From the NCBI GenBank assembly GCA_016214985.1, contig JACRMM010000008.1:82091-146090 (forward strand): 64,000 nt of DNA, in the 5' to 3' direction. The notes under the pieces were generated by a model. That model did no database searches. It was not told the origin of the DNA and saw only the letters and a program-made list of their open reading frames with translations. The position numbers were made by a program, and so were the translations under genes. Of the stretch, positions 54,468 to 63,873 are shown in pieces (the stretch's first letter is position 1; each line of letters begins with the position of its first letter). Source of the stretch: Deltaproteobacteria bacterium. Its GTDB lineage: Bacteria; Desulfobacterota; Deferrisomatia; Deferrisomatales; JACRMM01.

Positions 54468-55108
54468 TGGGTGAGGCCGGCCGGCTTCGTCCCGTCACGC
54501 CCTTGCTCGACGAGGACCTGATCGCCCGGGTCGAGGCAGGGGCCTCCTGGGCCCATCGGATGTGGGAGGCGTCCACCGTGGCCGTCGTGCTGGGGCGGGG
54601 AACGGCGGCGTCGGAGGTCCGCGCCGATAGCTGCGCAGCCGATGGCGTGCCGGTGCTGCGGCGGCGGGGGGGCGGAGGCGCGGTGGTGCTCGGGCCGGGG
54701 TGCCTGATCGTGAGCCTCGCGGCGGCCGTCGAGCGAGAGCTCGAGGCAGGTGGGTACCTGGACCGGATCGCGGCGTTCCTGGCCGGGCTCCTGGGCCGGC
54801 TCACCGGCCTTCCGCTGGAGCCCCGGGGCATCGGCGATGTGTGCCTGGGCGACCGCAAGGTCCTCGGCGCGAGCCTCTTTCGGCGCCGCCGGCTCCTCTT
54901 CTACCAGGCGAGCCTGCTGCACTCCCTGAACCTCGCCCTCGTGGACGGGTACCTGACTCACCCGGCGCGGGAGCCCGCGTATCGCCAGGGACGCCCGCAC
55001 CGAGCGTTCCTGACGACCCTGGCCGCGGCGGGGTCGGGGATTTCGGTCGACGAGCTGTGCGAGGGCCTCGAGCGCCGACTGCCGGCGCTTGCCGAGCGGC
55101 TCGAGTGA
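54467..55108 (+). CDS. LplA/LipM-family lipoate ligase-like protein, short
   Basis: A 213-residue protein of the biotin/lipoate A/B ligase fold. It has the RRxxGGGAV motif as RRRGGGGAVV (65-74) and the family lysine Lys131 in GDRKVLGASLFRRRR. Full LplA has about 330 residues with a C-terminal accessory domain, which is absent here, as in LipM/LipL-type transferases and split ligases. The ATG overlaps the kinase stop. Together with the lipoyl domain and lipB downstream, it should act on lipoyl or octanoyl groups; whether it uses ATP is unknown. Confidence 0.78.
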   Translation: MGEAGRLRPVTPLLDEDLIARVEAGASWAHRMWEASTVAVVLGRGTAASEVRADSCAADGVPVLRRRGGGGAVVLGPGCLIVSLAAAVERELEAGGYLDRIAAFLAGLLGRLTGLPLEPRGIGDVCLGDRKVLGASLFRRRRLLFYQASLLHSLNLALVDGYLTHPAREPAYRQGRPHRAFLTTLAAAGSGISVDELCEGLERRLPALAERLE

Positions 55109-55183
55109 GAGCGTTGCTGCTGCGGAGGCCGGGGCCTCGGGGGGGCGAGGGTGTCAACAACGGAGATCGAGGGCGGAGTGGCG

Positions 55184-55432
55184 ATGGCGGATCGCGTGGA
55201 CGTGGTCGTGCCGGCCCTGGGGAAGGGGGTCGAGAGCGTGCTCCTGGTGGCGTGGAACGTGGGGCCCGGAGGGGTCGTGACGGCCGAGGAGGTTCTCTTC
55301 GAGGTGGAGACCGACAAGGCGGTCTTCGAGGTGGAGGCGTTGGTGTCGGGCACGCTCGAAGAGGTCTTCGTGGCCGCGGGCGAGCCTGTGGCCCCGGGGG
55401 CGGTGGTCGCGAGAGTTCGGATCCAGGGATGA
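55184..55432 (+). CDS. free-standing lipoyl (biotinyl/lipoyl attachment) domain protein
   Basis: An 82-residue protein made of one lipoyl domain. It starts VDVVVPALGKGVESV like an E2 N-terminus and carries the attachment lysine Lys45 in the tight turn ETDKAVFEVEA. No E2 catalytic domain, linker or partner-binding domain follows. ATG 55184 fits the domain start; GTG 55151 would add 11 residues. Its stop overlaps the lipB ATG (ATGA). It could be a lipoyl carrier for a separately encoded complex or a relay substrate for the neighbouring transferases. Confidence 0.85.
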   Translation: MADRVDVVVPALGKGVESVLLVAWNVGPGGVVTAEEVLFEVETDKAVFEVEALVSGTLEEVFVAAGEPVAPGAVVARVRIQG

Positions 55433-56052
55433 ACGTCCGTGATCTGGGGCGGCTCGCCTACGCCGACGCCCTCGCCGTGCAGTGCCGGTGCCGGGACGAG
55501 GTCCTTTCCGGCGGGCCGGAGGTCCTGCTCCTGGTCGAGCACCCGCCGGTGCTCACCGTGGGGAGGTCCGGAGGCGACGACGATCTGGGGCTCTCGATCG
55601 CCGGATGGGCCGAGCGCGGGGTGGAGGTGGTCGTCGCGGACCGCGGCGGCAGGGTGACCTGGCACGGCCCGGGGCAGGTGGTGGTATACCCGATCGTGGA
55701 CCTGCGGCGACGAGGTCGCGACGTGCGCGCCTACGTGCAGGCGCTCGAGGACGCGGGTGCCGCGGCGGTCGGGCGCTTCGGCGCTCCGGGGAGACCGGGC
55801 CGTGACCCCGTGGGGGTGTTCGTGGGCCCGGCCAAGATCGCCTCGATCGGAGTCTCGGTCTCCCGATGGATCACCCAGCACGGGATTTCCCTCAATGTGG
55901 AGAACGACCTCGGCGTCTATGGGCTCTTCACGCCCTGTGGCCTCATCGGCGTCCCCGTGACGCGCCTCTCGGACGTCGCGCCGGTCGCTGTGTCGCTGGA
56001 CGACGCGCGCGGAGCCCTGGCCGAAGAGCTCGCGGCGAGGCTCGCCCCGTGA
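55429..56052 (+). CDS. lipB: lipoyl(octanoyl) transferase LipB
   Basis: Moves octanoate from acyl carrier protein to lipoyl domains. The 207-residue protein has RGGRVTWHGPGQVVVYP (72-88), the catalytic Lys136 in GPAKIASIG and Cys170 in FTPCGLIGVPVTRL. Length and spacing are normal. No lipA gene is in the window. Confidence 0.95.
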   Translation: MNVRDLGRLAYADALAVQCRCRDEVLSGGPEVLLLVEHPPVLTVGRSGGDDDLGLSIAGWAERGVEVVVADRGGRVTWHGPGQVVVYPIVDLRRRGRDVRAYVQALEDAGAAAVGRFGAPGRPGRDPVGVFVGPAKIASIGVSVSRWITQHGISLNVENDLGVYGLFTPCGLIGVPVTRLSDVAPVAVSLDDARGALAEELAARLAP

Positions 56053-56094
56053 CCTGCCTTGCCGGCCGGCGAAGCGCTGGGGTATAAGGCGGCG

Positions 56095-56799
56095 ATGCTC
56101 GCCCTCGACCCCAATGTCCAGGCCTTGGAGGCGGCTCTCGGCCGGCCGATCGAGGTCCGGTGGACCGACAATCGCACCGTCTACCTCTCGGTGCGCCCCG
56201 CGAAGGGGGTCGGCTGGGTGCTGCGGCTGCACCGGGCGTTCCAGGGCGCGCCGGGTCGGGTTTGGCGGTCGATTCAGGCGTTCCTGCGGACCGGACGCCG
56301 GGCGTCGCTCGGTCCGGCACGGGCTCACTTCGAGAGCTGGCGGGCCGGCGCGCCGCCCGCGGGAGCCGTGGCGCGTCGAGCTCGGCTCCGACCCTCCGGA
56401 AGGGCCTACGACCTGGAGGCCCTGGCTGTGCCGCTGCTCGGGCTCCCGCACCTTGGGAGCCTGCCGCCGGTGGGGCTGTCCTGGGGGATCCGGCGGTCTC
56501 CGGGACGGCGCAGCGTCCGGCTCGGCTCCTACCGGCCCCTCGGTCCGAGCGGGCCGGCCCTGATCCGGGTGCACCCCGTGCTCGACGCGGCGCACGTGCC
56601 GGCCGTGGCGGTGGCCAGCGTGCTTCATCACGAGCTCGTGCACCACTGTCTCATGACGAGAGCGGGCCCGGCGGAGGGGCTCCGGCACGGGCGGGAGTTC
56701 CGGCGGCTCGAGGCGCTCTTCCCGGCTCGGGAGGACGCGCTGGCTTGGGAGAGGGAGGAGCTGCCGCGGCTCCTGGCGCGAAGGGGGACACTCCGCTGA
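56095..56799 (+). CDS. SprT-like zinc metallopeptidase-like protein
   Basis: A 234-residue protein. A zinc motif HELVH (179-183, inside HHELVHHCL) and a later His198 (GLRHGREF) form the HExxH...H pattern with the HGxxF step seen in SprT/WSS1-type and M48-like minimal metallopeptidases. The N-terminal 100 residues are basic, with a strand-rich start (VRWTDNRTVYLSVR). ATG 56095 is provisional. A role in protein quality control is possible but unproven. Confidence 0.65.
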   Translation: MLALDPNVQALEAALGRPIEVRWTDNRTVYLSVRPAKGVGWVLRLHRAFQGAPGRVWRSIQAFLRTGRRASLGPARAHFESWRAGAPPAGAVARRARLRPSGRAYDLEALAVPLLGLPHLGSLPPVGLSWGIRRSPGRRSVRLGSYRPLGPSGPALIRVHPVLDAAHVPAVAVASVLHHELVHHCLMTRAGPAEGLRHGREFRRLEALFPAREDALAWEREELPRLLARRGTLR

Positions 56800-56831
56800 G
56801 CGGGAATTCTGTGGACGAAGGAGAGGATCGG

Positions 56832-57284
56832 ATGCACAGGCCGGGTTGGGTCATTGCGGGCGTGCTGGCGGGGCTGGCGGCGCTCGGATGCGGCAAGGGA
56901 GCGGAAGAGAAGGCGGCGGACACGGCCACTCCGCCGCCCGGCAACGCGGCGCCGGCCGCGGAGCCCGCCGGAGCGTTCGCCGCCGTGGAGTCCCAGATCC
57001 TCGTGCCCAAGTGCGCGCACGCGGACGGCTGCCACGCGGGTCCGGTGCCCGCCGGAGGCATGGACCTCGGGGCCGGGGTGGCGTACCAGGACTTGGTGGG
57101 GGTCAAGGCGACGCGGCGACCGGAGCGGCTGCGCGTTGCGCCCGGGGACCCGGAGGGGAGTTATCTCCTGAATCGCCTCACGCCCGGGGGCGACACGCCG
57201 CCCATGCCCCTGGGCGGGCCGTCCCTCTCGGCCGCGGAGATCGACGCGATCCGGGCCTGGGTCCGGGACGGCGCCCGGCGGTGA
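56832..57284 (+). CDS. lipoprotein with degenerate cytochrome-like motif
   Basis: A 150-residue lipoprotein: signal peptide with Cys20 in LAALGC, an Ala/Pro-rich linker, then a domain starting ILVPKCAHADGCHAG. The Cys61-x5-Cys67-His68 spacing differs from the CxxCH haem-c motif, but the rest (PAGGMDLG, APGDPEGSYLLNRL, TPPMPLGG, LSAAEIDAIRAWVRDGA) reads like a class I cytochrome-type domain with a candidate axial Met. Either it binds haem in an unusual way or the two cysteines form a disulfide in a haem-free relative. Confidence 0.7.
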   Translation: MHRPGWVIAGVLAGLAALGCGKGAEEKAADTATPPPGNAAPAAEPAGAFAAVESQILVPKCAHADGCHAGPVPAGGMDLGAGVAYQDLVGVKATRRPERLRVAPGDPEGSYLLNRLTPGGDTPPMPLGGPSLSAAEIDAIRAWVRDGARR

Positions 57285-57300
57285 ACCGCCGGCTCCTCGC

Positions 57301-58602
57301 TCACCGGCGCCGGGGGGGAGGCCCTCGCCGGCTGCTGCGGGGGCGGGGGGGACGCGGCGCGGGCGATGTGGCGCCGTTTTCCAGAGCCGCCTCGTCAGCC
57401 GCGGGTGTCGGAGTCCGCGGCCGCGGAACCTCCTTGGTCGCGAGGAGCTCCTCGCTGGCCCAGGCGACCGGGATCTTCTGGCCGATGTACTGCTCGATCG
57501 CCTCGAGGCCGAACACGTAGTTCTCGCAGGCGAGGCTCACCGCCTTGCCCGAGGCGCCGGCCCGGGCGGTGCGGCCGATCCGGTGAACGTAGTCCTGCTC
57601 GTCCTGGGGCAGGTCGTAGTTGACGACGTGGCTGATCCCCTCGATGTGGAGCCCGCGGGAGGCCACGTCGGTCGCCACGAGGATGCGCAGTTCCCCGGCC
57701 ATGAAGCGCCGCAGGATCTTCAGGCGCCGCACCTGATCCACGTCGCCGGAGAGCACTGCGGTCGGATAGCCGTTGCGGTCGAGCCGCTCCCGGAGGATCT
57801 CGGCCTGGCGCTTGGTGTTGACGAACACGAGCGCCTTGGTCCACTCCTCGGTGCGGAGCAGACCCAGGAGCAGCCGGAACTTCTCGCGGGAGCTCACGTG
57901 GTAGAGGACCTGCTCCACGCGGTCCGCGGTGACCTTCTCGGGGGAGACCTCCACGAGCTCGGGCACGTTCATGTACTCGTAGGAGAGCTCCATGACGCGG
58001 TCGCTCAAGGTGGCCGAGTAGAGCATGCTCTGGCGCTCGTCGAAGCGGGACATGCGCTTCAGGAGGAACCGGATGTCGGCGATGAACCCCATGTCGAACA
58101 TCCGGTCCGCCTCGTCGATGACCGCGACCTCGACGTCCTTGAGGTGGTAGACGCGCTGCTTGAGGTAATCGATCAGGCGGCCCGGGGTGCCCACCAGGAG
58201 ATCGACGCCGTGTGCCAGGTCTTCGCGCTGCTTCTGGTAGTCCACCCCGCCGTACACCGCGAGGGTGCGGAAGGGCAGGTGCCGCCCGATCTCCGCCGCG
58301 TCGTGGCTCACCTGCACGGTGAGCTCCCGGGTGGGGGTGAGGACGATGGCGCGGGGGCAGGGGCCCTTGGCCCGCGGTTCCCGGCGGGGTTCGCGCAAGA
58401 GCCGGTCGAAGATGGTCACGACGAACGCGGCGGTCTTGCCCGAGCCCGTCTGGGCCTGCACGGCGAGGTCGCGACCCTGGAGCGTGATCGGGAGGCTCTG
58501 GGCCTGCACCGGCGTCAGTCGGGCGAAGCCGCAGTCGGCGATGCCCCTCTGGAGCTCCTCGGGGAGGTCCAGGTCTGTGAACTTCACTTCGGTCAGCTGC
58601 AT
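57301..58602 (-). CDS. DEAD-box ATP-dependent RNA helicase
   Basis: A 433-residue RhlB/RhlE-like helicase. All core motifs are present: Q-motif region (FARLTPVQAQSLP), AQTGSGKTAAF, PTREL, DEAD in VIDEADRMFDMGF, SAT in YSATLSDRV, and HRIGRTARAG. The last 50 residues are a Pro/Arg-rich basic tail that probably binds RNA. It is divergent from the K+ channel gene with about 60 bases between. Confidence 0.94.
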   Translation of the reverse strand: MQLTEVKFTDLDLPEELQRGIADCGFARLTPVQAQSLPITLQGRDLAVQAQTGSGKTAAFVVTIFDRLLREPRREPRAKGPCPRAIVLTPTRELTVQVSHDAAEIGRHLPFRTLAVYGGVDYQKQREDLAHGVDLLVGTPGRLIDYLKQRVYHLKDVEVAVIDEADRMFDMGFIADIRFLLKRMSRFDERQSMLYSATLSDRVMELSYEYMNVPELVEVSPEKVTADRVEQVLYHVSSREKFRLLLGLLRTEEWTKALVFVNTKRQAEILRERLDRNGYPTAVLSGDVDQVRRLKILRRFMAGELRILVATDVASRGLHIEGISHVVNYDLPQDEQDYVHRIGRTARAGASGKAVSLACENYVFGLEAIEQYIGQKIPVAWASEELLATKEVPRPRTPTPAADEAALENGATSPAPRPPRPRSSRRGPPPRRR

Positions 58603-58661
58603 GAGGTACCCTTCGCTCCATGACGAAAGACGGACGGCCGCACAAGAAGGAGACGCACTCT

Positions 58662-59702
58662 ATGCGGCTCGTCCGGGAGAGTCAACCTTCGGCCGTCCTG
58701 GCCTTTCCGGGGGCTGGTTCCCGCCTGGTGACGATCGTGGCGCTCCTGGTCGCGCTCATCTTCGGGGGGGTCGCCGGCTATGAGTGGATCGAGGGCTGGG
58801 GATTCCTGGACAGCCTGTTCATGGTGGTGATCACCCTGGGCGCCGTGGGGTACAACGAAGTGCACCCGCTCAGCCCGGCGGGCCAGGTGTTCTCCATGGT
58901 GCTGATCGTCGGCGGCGTCGGCCTGGTGACGTACACCGTGGGAACGATCACCCGCATGATCATCGGGGGCGAGCTGCAGTCGCTGATGGGGCGGAGACGC
59001 GCGATGTCGAAGATCCGGAGCCTGAAGGACCACTACATCATCTGCGGGTACGGTCGTATCGGGAGCCTGATCGCCTCCGAGTTCGCGCGCCGGCCGATCC
59101 CCTACGTGGTGATCGAGCGAAACGAGCAGAAGGTCGCCGCGCTGCCCCAGGACTTCCCGATCCTCCACGGCGACAGCACCGAGGAGGAGGTGCTCCTGGA
59201 GGCCGGGATCGCGAGGGCCAAAGGCCTCGTGACCGTGCTCCACTCCGACGCCGACAACCTCTTCGTCACCCTCACGGCCCGGGACCTGAACCCCAAGCTC
59301 TTCATCCTCGCCCGCTACGAGGAACCCCGGAGCGAGATGAAGCTCCTGCGGGCCGGGGCCGACAAGGTGCTGTCGCCCTACATCATCGGTGGTACCCGCA
59401 TGGCCATGGCCGTGCTTCGGCCCGCGGTGATCGACTTCATCGAGCTCGCGACCCAGACCGAGAGCCTGGGTCTCCAGATGGAGGAGGTGCTCCTCACGGA
59501 GGATTCCCCGCTGGTGGGCCTGCCGCTCGTGGACACCGACATCCGCGCCAAGCTCGACATCATCGTGGTGGCCATCAAGCGAAAGAGCGGCCACATGGAG
59601 TTCAACCCGTCTGCCGGCTCTCTGCTCCAGGAGGGCGACAGGCTGATCGCCATCGGAGAGCGGGGGCAGCTGAGCCGCCTGGAGGAGATAGCGCGGGCGT
59701 AA
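58662..59702 (+). CDS. potassium channel with RCK (TrkA-N/TrkA-C) domain
   Basis: A 346-residue protein. Two TM helices flank a pore loop whose filter reads TLGAVGYNE (58-66) in place of the common TTVGYGD. An RCK domain (about 115-230) follows with GYGRIG for nucleotide binding and [13 protein letters not shown], then a TrkA-C domain (about 260-345). The architecture is that of MthK/Kch-type channels. ATG 58662 has AAGGAG nine bases upstream; ATG 58620 is less well placed. Confidence 0.88.
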   Translation: MRLVRESQPSAVLAFPGAGSRLVTIVALLVALIFGGVAGYEWIEGWGFLDSLFMVVITLGAVGYNEVHPLSPAGQVFSMVLIVGGVGLVTYTVGTITRMIIGGELQSLMGRRRAMSKIRSLKDHYIICGYGRIGSLIASEFARRPIPYVVIERNEQKVAALPQDFPILHGDSTEEEVLLEAGIARAKGLVTVLHSDADNLFVTLTARDLNPKLFILARYEEPRSEMKLLRAGADKVLSPYIIGGTRMAMAVLRPAVIDFIELATQTESLGLQMEEVLLTEDSPLVGLPLVDTDIRAKLDIIVVAIKRKSGHMEFNPSAGSLLQEGDRLIAIGERGQLSRLEEIARA

Positions 59703-59708
59703 GCCCGC
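59693..59708 (+). repeat. REP-like hairpin at the end of the K+ channel gene
   Basis: GCGGGC (59693-59698) pairs with GCCCGC (59703-59708) around GTAA and is followed by ACCCTA. The stop codon lies in the loop. It resembles the second hairpin of the secD-secF gap (10223-10243). Confidence 0.4.
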
Positions 59709-59757
59709 ACCCTACCGAACCACCTACTCACGACCGCCCACAAGGAGCCGGGGATCC

Positions 59758-61455
<1,698 letters not shown>

Positions 61456-61721
61456 GGTCTGCGGTTCTCATGAGGCCGTGGGGTAGCTGACCCTACAGAT
61501 GTCCACAGGCGCGCGCCGCCGGAGGTCGCGTGCCCCGTCCTCCGGGAGGCCGTCACTGGGTTCAACGCGTCGGAAAAAAAGGAATTCCCGGCACGGCCGG
61601 AGTCGTGGTAGCGTTCGGCCGCCGTTTTCGGGGCCTGTCGGAGCTCTCTATCGGCGGCAGGCGTCTCTTGGGGCTGTTCCACCAACGCCCTTGCGGGGGC
61701 ATCGCATGAAGGAGCGACATC

Positions 61722-61955
61722 ATGGGGACTCGTAAGATCATCCTGGGGCTTGTTGCCGCGGGGTTCGCGGCCATCCTGGCGGGGTCCGCCCCCGCGCTTG
61801 CCGAGGACGCCGCTGCGCCGGCAGCCGAAAGCGCGGCCGCGGCGCCCCAGACCGAGCAAGCCGCGCCGGCTCCTGCCGAGACGCAGGCTGCCCCGGCGGC
61901 CGAGACGGCTCCGGCGGCCGACGCACCGGCCGCTGACGCCGCGCCGGCGAAATAG
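61722..61955 (+). CDS. small exported Ala/Pro-rich protein
   Basis: A 77-residue protein with a signal peptide (1-27: MGTRKIILGLVAAGFAAILAG, cleavage after PALA). The mature 50 residues are almost only Ala, Pro, Glu, Thr and Gln in EAAPAAE-like repeats, so it is disordered and mildly acidic. ATG follows GAAGGAG by several bases. No family is recognisable. The 266-base gap after glnS holds no other gene, and a UUCG hairpin follows this one. Confidence 0.55.
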   Translation: MGTRKIILGLVAAGFAAILAGSAPALAEDAAAPAAESAAAAPQTEQAAPAPAETQAAPAAETAPAADAPAADAAPAK

Positions 61956-61981
61956 GCCGGTCTCCTTCCACGGTTGGACGC

Positions 61982-62013
61982 GCAGAGGGGAGGGCTTCGG
62001 CCCTCCCCTCTGC
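61982..62013. terminator. perfect 14-bp hairpin with TTCG loop between convergent genes
   Basis: GCAGAGGGGAGGGC (61982-61995) pairs perfectly with GCCCTCCCCTCTGC (62000-62013) around TTCG. The tetraloop caps a very stable stem, and its place between convergent genes suggests a bidirectional transcription stop. No U-tract follows on either strand. Confidence 0.65.
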
Positions 62014-62021
62014 CGTATGGG

Positions 62022-63455
62022 TCACCGCCTCCCTCGTTCTTTCCCCGCCCCTCTGGCCACGGGCAGCCACGCTTCGAACCGGCACCCGACGCCGGGGGGG
62101 CTCGACACCGAAACCTGCCCCCCGCAGCGCTCCGCGAGGCGGCGCACGATGTAGAGACCGAGCCCCGACCCCCTGTGGTTGAGCGCTGTCGAGGCACGGA
62201 AGAACCTCTCGAACACCCGATCCATCTCGGCGGCAGGGATTCCGTCACCGGTGTCCTCCACGGTCAGGGACACACCGCGCGCGGCCGGTTGAACCCCGAC
62301 GCAGACCCGGCCGCCGCGGGGCGTGAACTTGAGGGCATTGGACACGAGATTGTCCAGGATCCGGTGCGTGGCTTCCCGATCCGCCACGAGGACCTCGATG
62401 GGCAGGTAAATCTGGGCGATCAGCTCGATGCCCGCCGCCTCGGCGTCGCCGCGAAACGCTTGGACGACGCCCTCGGCGAGGCTGGCGACACTCCCAGGCT
62501 TCCGGTCCCAGGCGTCGGCCGCGTCGAGGCCCTCCGCCATGAGGAATTGCGACATCATCCGGCCGATCCGCCGCGTGGCATCGCCGATCTGCGTCAGGGC
62601 GTCGGCCTGGGGCGGGGTCAGTTCGCCCCAGCGCCCGGCCAGCAGCGTCTGGGTGTACCCCTGTGCCACGGTCAGCGGAGCCTTGACGTCGTGGCTGATC
62701 ATGTGGACGAAGTCGCGGCGGAGCTCTTCGAGCCGGCGGCGTTCGGTGATGTCGCGCACCGACGCCTGGAACACGCCCGGCTCGATGGGCTCGCGAGAGA
62801 TGCGCACGTCGGCCCAGCGCGGCTCGCCGCTGCCGTGGATCCAGCGGTTCTCATACTGAGTGGGCGCGTCCTCACCCGCGGCGCGGGCCCGAAGGTACTC
62901 CTGAAGCCTCGGGACCTCGGCCGGGTCGATGACGTCCCAGATCTTGAGCTGCTCCAACTGCTCGCGGGAGTACCCGCTCATGACCTCCGCCTCCCGATTG
63001 AGCGCGCGCAGGCCGCCGCGGTCGTCGATGGCGAAGAGCGCGTCCGTTGCCCCCTCGTAGAGGGCCGCGTACTTGCGCTCGAGGGCGACGAAGGCGGTCA
63101 TGTCCCGCACCATCCCCAGCACGCCCAGCACGGTGCCGGAGGAGTCGCGCAGGACCTCCACCGTGTAGCGGAAGAGGTAGTGGTCTTCGCCGAAGGCGAT
63201 CGGCCGTTCCTCGAGGAAGGTTTCCCCAGTTTCGAGGACGTGCTGGAGCACCGAGAGCTGCCGTTCGACCTGATCCGGCGGAAAGAGCTCGCGCACCGAC
63301 CGGCCGACGACCTCCGCGGGAGGACGCCGAAAATAGCGTGCGGCCGCGGGGTTGACGTCCAGGAACACACCGTCGGGCGAGACGACGAACACGGGATCGG
63401 GGAGAGCGGAGAAGAGAAGTGGTCCGAGCGTCGTGCGCAGTTCCTGATGGTCCAC
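62022..63455 (-). CDS. PAS-domain sensor histidine kinase, soluble
   Basis: A 477-residue cytosolic kinase. Two PAS domains (about 10-120 and 125-240) precede HisKA with the phospho-accepting His255 in MISHDVKAPLT, and HATPase with NLVSNALKFTPRGG, EDTGDGIP and GSGLGLYIVRRL. No TM segment is seen. No response regulator is adjacent, so it is an orphan. Start GTG at 63455. Confidence 0.9.
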   Translation of the reverse strand: MDHQELRTTLGPLLFSALPDPVFVVSPDGVFLDVNPAAARYFRRPPAEVVGRSVRELFPPDQVERQLSVLQHVLETGETFLEERPIAFGEDHYLFRYTVEVLRDSSGTVLGVLGMVRDMTAFVALERKYAALYEGATDALFAIDDRGGLRALNREAEVMSGYSREQLEQLKIWDVIDPAEVPRLQEYLRARAAGEDAPTQYENRWIHGSGEPRWADVRISREPIEPGVFQASVRDITERRRLEELRRDFVHMISHDVKAPLTVAQGYTQTLLAGRWGELTPPQADALTQIGDATRRIGRMMSQFLMAEGLDAADAWDRKPGSVASLAEGVVQAFRGDAEAAGIELIAQIYLPIEVLVADREATHRILDNLVSNALKFTPRGGRVCVGVQPAARGVSLTVEDTGDGIPAAEMDRVFERFFRASTALNHRGSGLGLYIVRRLAERCGGQVSVSSPPGVGCRFEAWLPVARGAGKERGRR

Positions 63456-63873
63456 GGGGTCACCCCTCTTGCCAGGGCGCAGGCCGGGGCGAGTCCATTC
63501 CCGCCCACTCCTGCGCCGCCCCAGTAACCGTTCTTACCTGTCGCGGTGGTACGCCGTCAAGCCGGAGATGGCCGGCGGCCCGGGCTGCTCACGAGCGAGG
63601 TGGTTCACGAGGAGGGGCGAGCACCCGCGCGCACGGACCCGGACGGGAGCGCCTTGGCGACGGAGAAGAGCGCGGTTGGGCCTGCGCGATGATTCGGTGA
63701 ACCGTTCGATGGGGGAGGTGCCGAAGAGGTTCGATGTTGCCGGCTTCCCGTGGAGTGTCCCTATCGGGAGCGTTTCTCCCGCGCGCTGAACGAGGATTTC
63801 TCCAGCCGCGACCTTTCGCATCCCGCCAGATAGGATTAGATGGTTAGAACTGTTTCTAGTCAGCGTTGTCCGG
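63456..63873. other. 418-base stretch without a recognisable gene
   Basis: Upstream of the histidine kinase on its coding strand. Open frames exist on both strands, but none resembles a known protein or has a convincing ribosome-binding site. The last 60 bases (about 63815-63873) are clearly more AT-rich than the rest of the window, with TTAG-rich words. Confidence 0.4.

Noticed and set aside
63534..63821. Minus-strand frame of 95 codons upstream of the PAS kinase
   Set aside because: No ribosome-binding site of note and no recognisable family; composition not distinct from background.
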